A DNA stretch of 64,000 nucleotides. Origin: Salinarchaeum laminariae. Lineage in GTDB: Archaea; Halobacteriota; Halobacteria; Halobacteriales; Salinarchaeaceae. Made by a program: the position numbers and the translations under genes. Shown piece by piece: positions 43,008 to 51,565 of this stretch; within the stretch, counting starts at the first letter, position 1; the number at the start of each line of letters is the position of its first letter. The stretch spans positions 1,860,001-1,924,000 of the forward strand of contig NZ_CP096270.1 of NCBI RefSeq assembly GCF_023204835.1, in the 5' to 3' direction. The notes under the pieces were generated by a model, which did not search any database, had not been told where the DNA came from, and saw only the letters and a list, made by a program, of their open reading frames with translations.

Positions 43008-44282
43008 TCACCACTTGCGAAGCCCACCCGCGCCGTGGGTCCAGATCAGGATCGCCAAGAACGTCAACGCGCCAGTCACTGCGAAGGCCCCGCCGACGTA
43101 GAACACCCATGCCATCCCCAGGGACGTCATCAGCCAGCCGCCGAGCAGCGGTCCCGCGACGCTCCCCGGACGCCAGATCAGCTCCCGGATGCCGAAACTC
43201 GACGCGACGCCCTCGCCGTCACCCTCGTCGGCGAACAGCGCCATGCTCGCCGGCTCGCGGAACGCGTCCGCGATTCCGAGCAGGGCCGAGAACCCGACCA
43301 GTGGGAAGTACGCGGCGGGCACCGAGCCGATCAGCGGCAGGGCCACGGCCGTCCCTGTGGCGGTGCCGATCCAGGTCGACGATGGGATCGCGATCGCGAT
43401 GAGTCCGTATGCGCCACCGCCGGCGAAGACGAACGCGGCGCGGCCGCGCCGGTCGGAGAGACGCCCGGTGACGGGCTGGCAGAGCATGTTGGTGAACTTC
43501 TCCGAGGCGACCGTGAAGCTGATCGCCAGACCGCTGACCGCGAGCCCGCCGTCGACGACGGCGACGCCGGCGTAGATCGGGACCCACGTTCGCACGAGCG
43601 TGACGGCGACGGCGTACTGCGCGCGGAAGCTCGCGATCGTGGCGATCTTTCGGTTGACGGCGAGATCCGAGAACGGGAACCCCTCGATGCGCGTCTCGTC
43701 GGGCTCGAGAAAGGCGTAGACCCCGATCCACGCGATGACCAGCAGGACGACGATGACGGTGAAGACTGGGCCGAAGCCCAGCGCGTCGTAGATGAGGCCC
43801 GCCGCGATCGAGCCGAAGATCGACGCCGCGAGCCCGGCGGCGTTGGCTTTGCCGATGGCGTTCGCCCGCGATCCGCTGTCGGCGATCTGACCGACCAGCG
43901 AGAGGCTCATCAGCCCCGCGCCGGTGACGGCAATCCCCTGGAGCGCTCGCATTCCGATGAAGCCCCACGGCGAGGAGACGAACGGGAAGAGCGCGTAGAC
44001 GACGATACCGATCCCGATCGTGAGCAAGAGGAAGGTCCGCTTGTCGTAGCGGTCGCCGCCCCAAGCGATCGGGATCACGGCCGCCGTCTGCGCGAGCGTG
44101 AATCCCGAGGTGAAGAGGCCGATGACGATTCCGGCACCGATTGTGAGGCCGAAAATCGTCGTCGCCGTGGGATCGAGTTCCGTGATGTAGGGCCCCAGCA
44201 GCGTGGTGAGCGCGATGAAGCCGAACCCCTGGGCGAACCGCGTCAGGTAGAGCGACCAGAACTGGAGCCGACGTTCGTTCAC
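43008..44282 (-). CDS. MFS transporter
   Basis: 424 residues with about twelve membrane helices. Signature loops are GGDRYDKRTFLLL after helix 2 and TGRLSDRRGRAAF in the second half. The first residues NERRLQFWSLYLTRFAQGFGFIAL are cytoplasmic then helix 1. No substrate clue comes from neighbours (tRNA-Lys on one side, a divergent RCK-DHH gene on the other). Similar proteins export drugs or import metabolites. Confidence 0.87.
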   Translation of the reverse strand: MNERRLQFWSLYLTRFAQGFGFIALTTLLGPYITELDPTATTIFGLTIGAGIVIGLFTSGFTLAQTAAVIPIAWGGDRYDKRTFLLLTIGIGIVVYALFPFVSSPWGFIGMRALQGIAVTGAGLMSLSLVGQIADSGSRANAIGKANAAGLAASIFGSIAAGLIYDALGFGPVFTVIVVLLVIAWIGVYAFLEPDETRIEGFPFSDLAVNRKIATIASFRAQYAVAVTLVRTWVPIYAGVAVVDGGLAVSGLAISFTVASEKFTNMLCQPVTGRLSDRRGRAAFVFAGGGAYGLIAIAIPSSTWIGTATGTAVALPLIGSVPAAYFPLVGFSALLGIADAFREPASMALFADEGDGEGVASSFGIRELIWRPGSVAGPLLGGWLMTSLGMAWVFYVGGAFAVTGALTFLAILIWTHGAGGLRKW

Positions 44283-44477
44283 GGTGTGGCGGGATCGATG
44301 CCCGAGTAAGATCGTTTCGTTTCACGTGGCTTGCCGGTTCTCCGCGGCCAGATTCCCGCGAGGAGCGCCGCTGGAACGTCTCGCTGCAGTACCACTAATC
44401 GCCAATGGCACCACTGACGAATGGGCCACGATCGCGTGACTGCGCCGTATCCGTCTGGAAACGAAATGTCGGGAGCG

Positions 44478-44482
44478 TTAAG
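44478..44482 (+). promoter_or_regulatory. TATA box of the RCK-DHH gene
   Basis: TTAAG lies 29 bp before the ATG at 44509 and supports that start rather than the next in-frame ATG at 44536. Confidence 0.5.
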
Positions 44483-44508
44483 GGGACGGGTGCGGTACGA
44501 CGGCGCAT

Positions 44509-45960
44509 ATGAGCACCGGGGTCACCGTCACGTCGATGTCGACATACGCCATCCTCGGCTGTGGCAGCGTCGGCCACCTCGTCGCCGAGGAACTCGTCGA
44601 GCAGGGCAAGGACCTGCTCATCATCGACCAGGACGAGGGCCGCGTCGAAGCGCTGCGCGATCAGGATCTCGACGCACGAACGGCCGACATCCGCGAGGCC
44701 GAGGTCGCGGAGGAGGTCGCGACGATGGACGTCGTCCTGATCATGTCCTCCGACGTGGAGTCCAACAAGGAGGCAGTCCGGAACATTCGCGAGCAAAGCG
44801 GGGACGCGTTCGTCGTCGTCCGAGCGAGTGACCCCGTCGCCGGCGACGAACTCGAAGCACTCGGCGCCGACGTCGTCATCAACCCCTCCGACGTAATCGC
44901 CGACTTCGCCCTCCGCTCCCTGGAGTCCGGCGAACTCGAACACAAGGCCAGCAAGCTGGAGGAGGTCCTCGGGACGAGCGAGTCTCGGCTGGCCATCGTC
45001 ACGCACAACAACCCCGATCCGGACTCGATCGCGAGCGCGGCCGCGCTGCAGGCGATCGCGGAACACGTCGGCGTCGAGGCGGACATCATCTACGTCGGCG
45101 AGGTCGGCCATCAGGAGAACCGGGCGTTCGTGAATCTGCTCGGTATCGACCTCCTCGACTGGGTCGACGTCGATCCGGCGGATTACGACACCTTCGCGAT
45201 CGTCGATCACGAGCAGGCCGCTGGCGACACCTTCGAGTTCGACGTCGACATTCTCGTCGACCACTACGAGCCGGAGGACGAGCACGACGCCGAGTTCGTC
45301 GACGTGCGCCCGAACATGTCCTCGACGTCGACGATCATGACGAAGTACATCCAGGAGTTCGACATGACCGTCGCCGAGGAGGTCGCCACCGCGCTCCTCT
45401 ACGGCATCCGCGCCGAAACCCTGGATTTCAAGCGAGACACCAGCCCCGCGGACCTCACCGCGGCGGCCTACCTCTACCCCTTCGCGAACCACGACACCCT
45501 CGAGCAGGTCGAATCCCCCTCCATGTCGCCGGAGACGCTCGACGTGCTCGCGGAGGCGATCACGAACCGCGAGGTCCAGGGCTCCCATCTCGTCTCCAAC
45601 GCCGGGTTCCTCACCGATCGCGAGGCGCTCGCCCAGGCGGCCCAACATCTCCTCAATCTCGAGGGGATCACCACCACCGCCGTCTTCGGCATCGCGGACG
45701 ACAACATCTACCTCGCTGCTCGCTCGAAGGACATCCGGCTCAATATCGGCCGCGTGCTCCAGGACGCCTTCGGCGAGATGGGCGAGGCCGTCGGCCACTC
45801 CACGCAGGCCAGCGCCGACATTCCACTCGGCATCTTCACCGGGATCGAGGTCAACGAAGACAACCGTACCACGCTGCTCCAGCTCACCGAGGAAGCGGTC
45901 AAAACCAAACTCTTCGATGCGATGGGCGTCGAGGGAAGCGAGTCGACCAACGGGAGTTAA
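44509..45960 (+). CDS. RCK (TrkA-N) + DHH/DHHA1 phosphoesterase
   Basis: 483 residues. Residues 10-140 are a Rossmann RCK domain beginning YAILGCGSVGHLVAEEL. Then a DHH-type phosphoesterase: motif I VTHNNPDPDSIAS, motif II IVDHEQ, and motif III VDHYEPE, where the usual DHH reads DHY. A DHHA1-like C-terminal domain (about 360-470) contains ASADIPLGIFTG. The combination of an RCK domain with DHH is widespread in haloarchaea and proposed to break down cyclic di-AMP or other dinucleotides. A diadenylate cyclase gene lies in the same window (62862). Candidate c-di-AMP phosphodiesterase, not shown. Confidence 0.88.
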   Translation: MSTGVTVTSMSTYAILGCGSVGHLVAEELVEQGKDLLIIDQDEGRVEALRDQDLDARTADIREAEVAEEVATMDVVLIMSSDVESNKEAVRNIREQSGDAFVVVRASDPVAGDELEALGADVVINPSDVIADFALRSLESGELEHKASKLEEVLGTSESRLAIVTHNNPDPDSIASAAALQAIAEHVGVEADIIYVGEVGHQENRAFVNLLGIDLLDWVDVDPADYDTFAIVDHEQAAGDTFEFDVDILVDHYEPEDEHDAEFVDVRPNMSSTSTIMTKYIQEFDMTVAEEVATALLYGIRAETLDFKRDTSPADLTAAAYLYPFANHDTLEQVESPSMSPETLDVLAEAITNREVQGSHLVSNAGFLTDREALAQAAQHLLNLEGITTTAVFGIADDNIYLAARSKDIRLNIGRVLQDAFGEMGEAVGHSTQASADIPLGIFTGIEVNEDNRTTLLQLTEEAVKTKLFDAMGVEGSESTNGS

Positions 45961-46443
45961 CGTCGATCTTGGCTGACGGTGCAGCTACCGAGTACAGCCT
46001 GATTGTACGTCCCACAGGGGTACCTGTACTATTGACTCTGACCACCGGGTGGGACTGAGCGGAATCTTCGATTCCGCGAAGGTCGGAAGAGCTTGCTCTT
46101 CCGGAAATGGAAGGGGCCGACCGCTCGCGTTCGCTCGCGAAGTCAAGCACTGGACCGAGCGACCGAAGGGAGCGAGGGAAGCGCGTCGTTCGAAAGGCGC
46201 GAAGCGCCTTTCGTGACTGAGCGGGATCTTTGATCCCGCGAGGTCGACGAGAGCTGTGCTCTCGTCCGATCACGAGAGAGCTCCGCTCTCTCGGACGACA
46301 GCGAGCGAGCGGACGCGAGCGGGAGGGGCTGTCGCGGGCCACGCCAGCGACGTCGGGTGATCTTTGATCTCCCGGAATCCACGTGGTTTGCCGTGGCTGT
46401 GGCGTGTGTGTCTGAAACCGTTCGAGAATAGATTCAGTCCCGT
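45961..46443. other. Intergenic region with an array of short hairpins, no gene
   Basis: 480 bp between convergent genes. It carries six perfect hairpins of 8-10 bp between 46059 and 46293 (separate entry). Before them, 45961-46050 shows nothing recognisable. After them are GC-rich simple sequence and a GATC-TTT-GATC mini-hairpin at about 46361-46371. Confidence 0.6.
46053..46293. repeat. Tandem hairpin array A
   Basis: Hairpins (arm/loop/arm): 46059-46077 GCGGAATC-TTC-GATTCCGC; 46084-46103 CGGAAGAGC-TT-GCTCTTCCG; 46191-46213 CGAAAGGCGC-GAA-GCGCCTTTCG; 46221-46239 GCGGGATC-TTT-GATCCCGC; 46247-46265 ACGAGAGC-TGT-GCTCTCGT; 46273-46293 CGAGAGAGC-TCC-GCTCTCTCG. Linkers inside the two runs are 6 or 7 nt. 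The module at 46053-46103 and the one at 46215-46265 share a GACTGA prefix and the same layout, and all stem differences are compensated on the partner arm. Confidence 0.8.
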
Positions 46444-46761
46444 CTACGCCATCGCGTCGTCGTCGGCGTCGACGCCGAGCCGTTCGACGACGTCGCTAAC
46501 GATGACCACGTCACCGACCGAGCGGACCCAGCGGTAGGGAACGATCGCGCCGCGCTGGCCGCCTTCGATCTGCTTGGCCAGCAGGTCGGCGTTGATCTCG
46601 CCGAGTGCGAGCCCCGTGACGGTCTGGGCGCCGACGTCGAGGCGAACGTCCTCGACCTCGCCGACGTAGACGCCGTTGTTCGTGTACACTTCGCGACCGA
46701 CGAGCGTGGTGAGCTCCTCGAGACCGCCGTCGGACTGGAGCCCGCCGTGAGACGCTTCCAT
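46444..46761 (-). CDS. PRC-barrel domain protein
   Basis: 105 residues. The PRC-barrel fold (about 18-95) is recognised by LVGREVYTNNGVYVGEVEDVRLD and YRWVRSVGDVVIV. PRC barrels occur in RNA-processing (RimM) and photosynthetic proteins, and in small stand-alone archaeal proteins that may be cytoplasmic adaptors linked to cell division. No neighbours indicate which. It diverges from a tiny membrane protein gene, with 150 bp between them. Confidence 0.85.
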   Translation of the reverse strand: MEASHGGLQSDGGLEELTTLVGREVYTNNGVYVGEVEDVRLDVGAQTVTGLALGEINADLLAKQIEGGQRGAIVPYRWVRSVGDVVIVSDVVERLGVDADDDAMA

Positions 46762-46887
46762 ACGGCGTGGGTCGAGGGGCTGGCTCTTAACTCTTGGCGG
46801 AACGGTGAGCGGCTGATCCTGACACTGGGATCGTTCCCCCCTCCAATTGTTGGCCTTACGCGTCCGCAGTCGGTCCCCGAAGATTCA

Positions 46888-46893
46888 TTTATT
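46888..46893 (+). promoter_or_regulatory. TATA box before the 61-residue membrane protein
   Basis: TTTATT lies 25 bp before the ATG at 46915. It is the main reason for starting the small gene there and not at the in-frame ATG at 46747, which is inside the divergent gene. Confidence 0.5.
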
Positions 46894-46914
46894 CGGACTG
46901 AACACGACGAAACG

Positions 46915-47100
46915 ATGAACGACTCACGGCAGCGAGACGTCCTCTACATGCTCTTCGCGATCCAGTCCGTCGTCGTGGGGGCGACAATAACTGCCGATTG
47001 GGGGCCTCTTCTGGAAATTGTCGGTATCCTCGTCTCCGTGATCCTGTTCCTGCGGGAGTGCGCTCGAACGCTCGCCGAAGCGTTCTACTCTACGCGATAA
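46915..47100 (+). CDS. Small membrane protein, 61 residues
   Basis: It starts MNDSRQRDVLYMLFAIQSVVVGATIT (positions 46915 on), has two hydrophobic helices (about 9-27 and 31-48) and a short charged C-terminus. No known family. The TATA box at the correct distance and the acidic/hydrophobic composition support a real gene, but there is no homology evidence available to me. Confidence 0.6.
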   Translation: MNDSRQRDVLYMLFAIQSVVVGATITADWGPLLEIVGILVSVILFLRECARTLAEAFYSTR

Positions 47101-47176
47101 CGATCCTGCCCGAGTCGATCGCCTGCAGACCGAAACGAGCGAAGCCCCTTTGGCGTCGGCACGACCACGCTCAGGT

Positions 47177-50100
47177 ATGGAATCCGGAGGGGGTTCTCGG
47201 GACCCCAACGCACGGTCCGCTCCCGATCCGTCGACGGATCCACGCGCGGACTACGACTATCAAGGCGGCGACGAACACCGCCCGGATCTCGTCGCTGCCC
47301 TCCGCGACCGGATCGATGGGGACGTCCGGTTCGACGAGTACAGTCGCCAGCTCTACGCGACGGACGCCAGCGCCTACGAGGTGACGCCCGTCGGCGTCGT
47401 CTTTCCGACCTCGACGGCCGACGTCGCTGCGGTCATGGAGTACTGTGCCGAGGACGGCGTCCCCGTGCTCCCGCGCGGAGGCGGTACCAGTCTCGCCGGA
47501 CAGGCAGTCAACGAAGCGGTCGTCCTCGATTTCACGCGGCACATGGACGACGTGATCGAGGTCGATCCGGCCCCAAACGACGACCCCGATCCCGCAGGCG
47601 CCCCCGATGTCGCTGCTGATCCCGACGCCGACGCTGTCGCCCCCTCCGCGGCAGGGATCGCACGCGCCCAGCCCGGCGTCACGCTCGGCGAACTCAACGC
47701 AGCCTGCGAGCCCCACGACATCACCTTTGCACCCGATCCAGCGTGGGGCGACAAGAGCGCACTCGGCGGTGCGATCGGGAACAACTCCACGGGCGCGCAC
47801 TCGCTCGTCTACGGGAAGACCGACGCCTACGTCGAATCGTGTGAGGTGGTACTGGCTGATGGCACGGTCACCACGCTCGGCGAGGTCGACCTCGACACCA
47901 TCCGTGGGGAGGCCGACCCGGATCCCGTCGATGGGGCTCTCCTCCCGCAGATCTACGACGCAGTGCGCCGGATCGTCGACGACCACGCCGGGACGATCGA
48001 GGACGCCTATCCCGACATGAAGCGGAACGTCTCGGGGTACAACCTCGACCGTCTGGTTGCCGAGGCTAGGGGTGGTCTCGACGACGCCGGGTCGGATCTG
48101 GACGACGCCGAGTCCGATCTCGACAGCTCCCCGTCCGAGCGAGGCGAGACGGTCAACCTCGCGCGACTTCTCGCCGGCAGCGAAGGAACGCTCGGGATCG
48201 TCACGGAGGCTACCGTCTCCCTGGAGCCGCTTCCCGAGACGAAGTCGGTCGCGCTGCTGGCCTACGACGATCTCGTCACGGCGATGAAGGACGTCGAACC
48301 GATTCTCGAACACGATCCCGCCGCCGTGGAGGTCCTCGACGAGGTGCTCCTCGACCTCTCTCGCGAGACCGAGGAGTTCGGCGCGCTCGTGAACACGGTC
48401 GTGCCGGAGGGGACTGGCGCGCTCCTGCTCGTGGAGTTCTACGCCGATGACGACGCCCACGGCCGGGAGCAGGTTGCCGATCTCCTCGCCGATCGCGTTC
48501 CGGCGGACGTCCGAACGACGGAGATTGCGCCGCCAGGCGAGGTCCGGACCCAGGCCGACCACCGTGCGTTCGCCGGGCTGGAGGCCCACGACGGTGCGGA
48601 ACGGGAGCGGTTCTGGAAACTCCGGAAATCCGGGCTCCCAATTTTGCTCTCGCGAACGACCGACGAGAAGCACATCTCCTTCATCGAGGACTGTGCAGTT
48701 CCCCCGGAGCATCTCTCCGAGTACGTCGAGCGCTTCGAGGATATTCTCGAAGAGCACGACACGTTCGCGTCCTTCTACGCACACGCGGGGCCAGGCGTGC
48801 TGCACGTCCGCCCGCTGATCAACACGAAGAGCTTCGAGGGCGTCGAGCAGATGGTCTCGATCGCCGACGACGTCACCGATCTCGTCGTCGAACTCGGCGG
48901 CTCGGTCTCCGGCGAGCACGGGGACGGCCGCGCGCGAAGTCAGTGGAACCGGAAACTCTACGGCGAGGACGTCTGGGCGCTCTCCCGAGATCTGAAGGCA
49001 GCGTTCGACCCCGACTGGCTCCTGAATCCGGGGCAGGTCTGTGGCGACGAGATCGGCGCGATCGACATGGCCGAGAACCTCCGGTTCGATCCCGAGTACG
49101 CCTTCGACGCCGAGTTCGATCCCGCGCTGGAGTGGGAGAACGAAAACGGCATGCAAGGGATGGTCGAACTCTGTCACGGCTGCGGCGGCTGTCGGGGGAC
49201 CCAGTCCGAAACCGGCGGGGTCATGTGCCCGACCTACCGCGCCGCCGAGGAGGAATCACTCTCGACGCGTGGCCGTGCGAACGCCCTCCGGCAGGCAATG
49301 AGCGGCGACCTCCCCAGCGCCACCGACGACGAGTTCGTCGAAGAGATTCTCGACCTCTGCATCGGCTGCAAGGGCTGTGCGCGGGACTGCCCCAGCGAGG
49401 TCGACATGGCGACGCTGAAAGCCGAACTCACTCACCAGCACCACCAAGAGCACGGCGCCTCGGTCCGCGACCGCCTCTTCGGGGACATCCGGCGCTGGGC
49501 GAAGGTCGGCAGCGCGACCGCGCCGGTCTCGAACTGGCTTGCGGCCGTGCCCGGATCCGGCTGGCTCGCGGAGAAGACCGTCGGAATCGCCAGCGAGCGC
49601 GAACTCCCGACGTTCGCTCGAACCTCCTTCTCAGACTGGATGGACGACCGCGACGCCGGCGTGGATCCCGACGGCGCCGATCGTCGGGCGCTGCTCTTTC
49701 CCGACACCTACACGGAGTATATCGAACCGGAGATCGGCAGGGCCGCGGTTCAGGTGCTCGAAGCCGCCGGGGTCCACGTCGCCGTTCCCGAGGGCGTCAC
49801 CGACAGCGGCCGGCCGGCCTTCTCGAAGGGATTGCTCGATCGCGCACGCGATCGGGCCGAGCAGAACGTCGGTGCGCTCGAACCGGCGGTCGAGGACGGC
49901 TGGGACGTCGTCACGGTCGAACCCTCCGAGGCGGCGATGTTCCAGTCGGACTACGCGACGCTGCTCGGAAGCGATCGGGCGGCAACGGTCGCCGAGCACA
50001 CGTACGGCGTGCTGGAGTATCTCGATCGGTTCGATCTCGACGTGGCGTTCGGTGGCGGCGTGGACGAGCGCCAGGACCCGCTCGTCTATCACGGCCACTG

Positions 50101-50416
50101 CCACCAGACCGCGATCGGTCGCGAGCACCACGCACAGTTGGTGCTGGAGCGCGCCGGCTACGAGGTCGAGGTGCTCGATTCGGGCTGCTGTGGTATGGCC
50201 GGCTCCTTCGGCTACGAGGCCGAGCACTTCTCGATGAGCGAAGCGATCGGCGGGATCCTCTTCGATCAGGTCGACGCTGTCGCCGATGAGGCGGGGACCG
50301 ATCCCGAGGTCGTGGCGTCGGGAACCTCCTGCCGCTCGCAGTTCCTCGACCTCCGGGACACCGACGCGACCCACCCCATCGAGAAGCTTGCCGAGCCTCT
50401 CGCCGCGGACCGCTGA
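47177..50416 (+). CDS. FAD-linked oxidase fused to Fe-S and CCG domains (D-lactate dehydrogenase-like)
   Basis: 1079 residues, one polypeptide combining what GlcD/GlpC-type systems split in two. The N-terminal FAD-binding domain has PVLPRGGGTSLAGQAVN (about 95-110) and LGGAIGNNSTGAHS. The oxidase C-terminal domain ends with GSVSGEHGDGRARSQW. Two ferredoxin-like clusters follow: CHGCGGC and CIGCKGCARDCPS. Then come CCG-type motifs HGHCHQTAIG and DSGCCGMAGSFGYE. It probably oxidises D-lactate, glycolate or a 2-hydroxy acid and hands electrons to quinone. An acidic insertion lies at about 140-165 and another at about 300-325. The gene is bounded by unrelated genes. Confidence 0.93.
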   Translation: MESGGGSRDPNARSAPDPSTDPRADYDYQGGDEHRPDLVAALRDRIDGDVRFDEYSRQLYATDASAYEVTPVGVVFPTSTADVAAVMEYCAEDGVPVLPRGGGTSLAGQAVNEAVVLDFTRHMDDVIEVDPAPNDDPDPAGAPDVAADPDADAVAPSAAGIARAQPGVTLGELNAACEPHDITFAPDPAWGDKSALGGAIGNNSTGAHSLVYGKTDAYVESCEVVLADGTVTTLGEVDLDTIRGEADPDPVDGALLPQIYDAVRRIVDDHAGTIEDAYPDMKRNVSGYNLDRLVAEARGGLDDAGSDLDDAESDLDSSPSERGETVNLARLLAGSEGTLGIVTEATVSLEPLPETKSVALLAYDDLVTAMKDVEPILEHDPAAVEVLDEVLLDLSRETEEFGALVNTVVPEGTGALLLVEFYADDDAHGREQVADLLADRVPADVRTTEIAPPGEVRTQADHRAFAGLEAHDGAERERFWKLRKSGLPILLSRTTDEKHISFIEDCAVPPEHLSEYVERFEDILEEHDTFASFYAHAGPGVLHVRPLINTKSFEGVEQMVSIADDVTDLVVELGGSVSGEHGDGRARSQWNRKLYGEDVWALSRDLKAAFDPDWLLNPGQVCGDEIGAIDMAENLRFDPEYAFDAEFDPALEWENENGMQGMVELCHGCGGCRGTQSETGGVMCPTYRAAEEESLSTRGRANALRQAMSGDLPSATDDEFVEEILDLCIGCKGCARDCPSEVDMATLKAELTHQHHQEHGASVRDRLFGDIRRWAKVGSATAPVSNWLAAVPGSGWLAEKTVGIASERELPTFARTSFSDWMDDRDAGVDPDGADRRALLFPDTYTEYIEPEIGRAAVQVLEAAGVHVAVPEGVTDSGRPAFSKGLLDRARDRAEQNVGALEPAVEDGWDVVTVEPSEAAMFQSDYATLLGSDRAATVAEHTYGVLEYLDRFDLDVAFGGGVDERQDPLVYHGHCHQTAIGREHHAQLVLERAGYEVEVLDSGCCGMAGSFGYEAEHFSMSEAIGGILFDQVDAVADEAGTDPEVVASGTSCRSQFLDLRDTDATHPIEKLAEPLAADR

Positions 50417-50483
50417 CGCCAAGGCGAGTTGGGGTTCCGGCAGCCCCGACCGTATTTTCAACCCCTGTCTCTAAGGTCGTCGT

Positions 50484-51461
50484 ATGTCTCGCGCTCTCAT
50501 CATCGGCGGCACGCGCTTCATCGGCCGGCATCTCGTCACCGAACTCCTCGACGCGGGGTACGAGGTTACGCTATTCAACCGCGGGAACCACGACAACCCC
50601 TTCGCCGAGAACGACGACGTCGCACAGTTCACGGGCGACCGAACGAGCGACGCGGCACTGGAACAGGCCCGCGACGAAGTCGATCCGTCGATCGTCGTCG
50701 ACTGCGTCGCGTACTACCCCGGCGAGGTCCGGATGGCGACCGAGATCTTCGCCGACGTCGACGCCTACGTCTTCGTCTCCAGCGGCTCGGCCTACGGCAC
50801 GAACGAGATTCCCAAACGCGAGGGGCAGACCGCGCTCGAACCGTGCAGCGATGAGCAGGCGGTCGACGATAGCCACGAGAGCTACGGCGCCCGGAAGGCC
50901 GAGGGCGACCGAGCCGTGTTCGAGGCAGCCGAGGACGGCGTCCGTGCGATGAGCGTTCGTCCGACGATCGTGTACGGCCCTCACGATTACACCGGTCGCC
51001 TGAACTACTGGACGGAACGCGTCCGATCCCAGGATCGCGTACTCGTTCCCGGCGACGGCACCAACATCCACCACCTCGTCGCCGTCGAGAACGTCGTCAG
51101 GGCCATCCGAACGGTCGCGGAGGAGGGAACGCCCGGCGAAGCGTACAACGTCGGCGATCATCGCGTGCTCACACTCGGCGAGGTCGTCGAACAGATCGCG
51201 ACCGGTCTCGACGCCGACGTCGAGATCGTGACTGCGGTAGAACGCGACCTCGCCGATGGCGGCCTCGAAGCTGGCGACTTTCCCCTTTACAATCCGAATC
51301 CTCACCTGCTCTCGACGGCGAAACTCTACGATCTCGGCTGGGCGCCCGTCGATCCTACCGACGCGATCGCCGACACCGTCACGACGGCGTACGACACGGA
51401 GCGCGATCCCGGGCCCGACCCCGCCGACACCGAAGGCGTGCTTCGGTCACTGGATTCCTGA
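50484..51461 (+). CDS. NAD-dependent epimerase/dehydratase (extended SDR)
   Basis: 325 residues. It starts RALIIGGTRFIGRHLVTELL, a variant of the SDR glycine-rich motif (GGTxFIG), with SGSAYG and the catalytic pair YGARK (Tyr-x3-Lys). This subgroup with GGTRFIG includes sugar nucleotide epimerases and RNA-binding chloroplast homologues; the substrate is not predictable. A TATA-like TATTTTCA at about 50452 is about 30 bp upstream. It is co-directional with the flanking genes but spaced apart. Confidence 0.88.
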   Translation: MSRALIIGGTRFIGRHLVTELLDAGYEVTLFNRGNHDNPFAENDDVAQFTGDRTSDAALEQARDEVDPSIVVDCVAYYPGEVRMATEIFADVDAYVFVSSGSAYGTNEIPKREGQTALEPCSDEQAVDDSHESYGARKAEGDRAVFEAAEDGVRAMSVRPTIVYGPHDYTGRLNYWTERVRSQDRVLVPGDGTNIHHLVAVENVVRAIRTVAEEGTPGEAYNVGDHRVLTLGEVVEQIATGLDADVEIVTAVERDLADGGLEAGDFPLYNPNPHLLSTAKLYDLGWAPVDPTDAIADTVTTAYDTERDPGPDPADTEGVLRSLDS

Positions 51462-51532
51462 ACGAGCGTCCGCTGGCCACTGAACTGGGCCTCGGTGGCG
51501 ACCTGCACGGACTGTGGCGGTGACCGACCCGC

Positions 51533-51540
51533 ACTTACTA
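51533..51540 (+). promoter_or_regulatory. TATA box of the G1P dehydrogenase gene
   Basis: ACTTACTA lies about 30 bp before the ATG at 51566, so the mRNA should be almost leaderless. Confidence 0.5.
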
Positions 51541-51565
51541 AACGATCCCATCGAAACGATCCCCC

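Noticed and set aside
46053-46293. CRISPR array
   Set aside because: The units are different hairpins, not identical repeats with spacers, and no cas gene is in the window.
47171-49177. 668-codon open frame on the minus strand
   Set aside because: Antisense to the FAD/Fe-S fusion gene, whose motifs are unambiguous.
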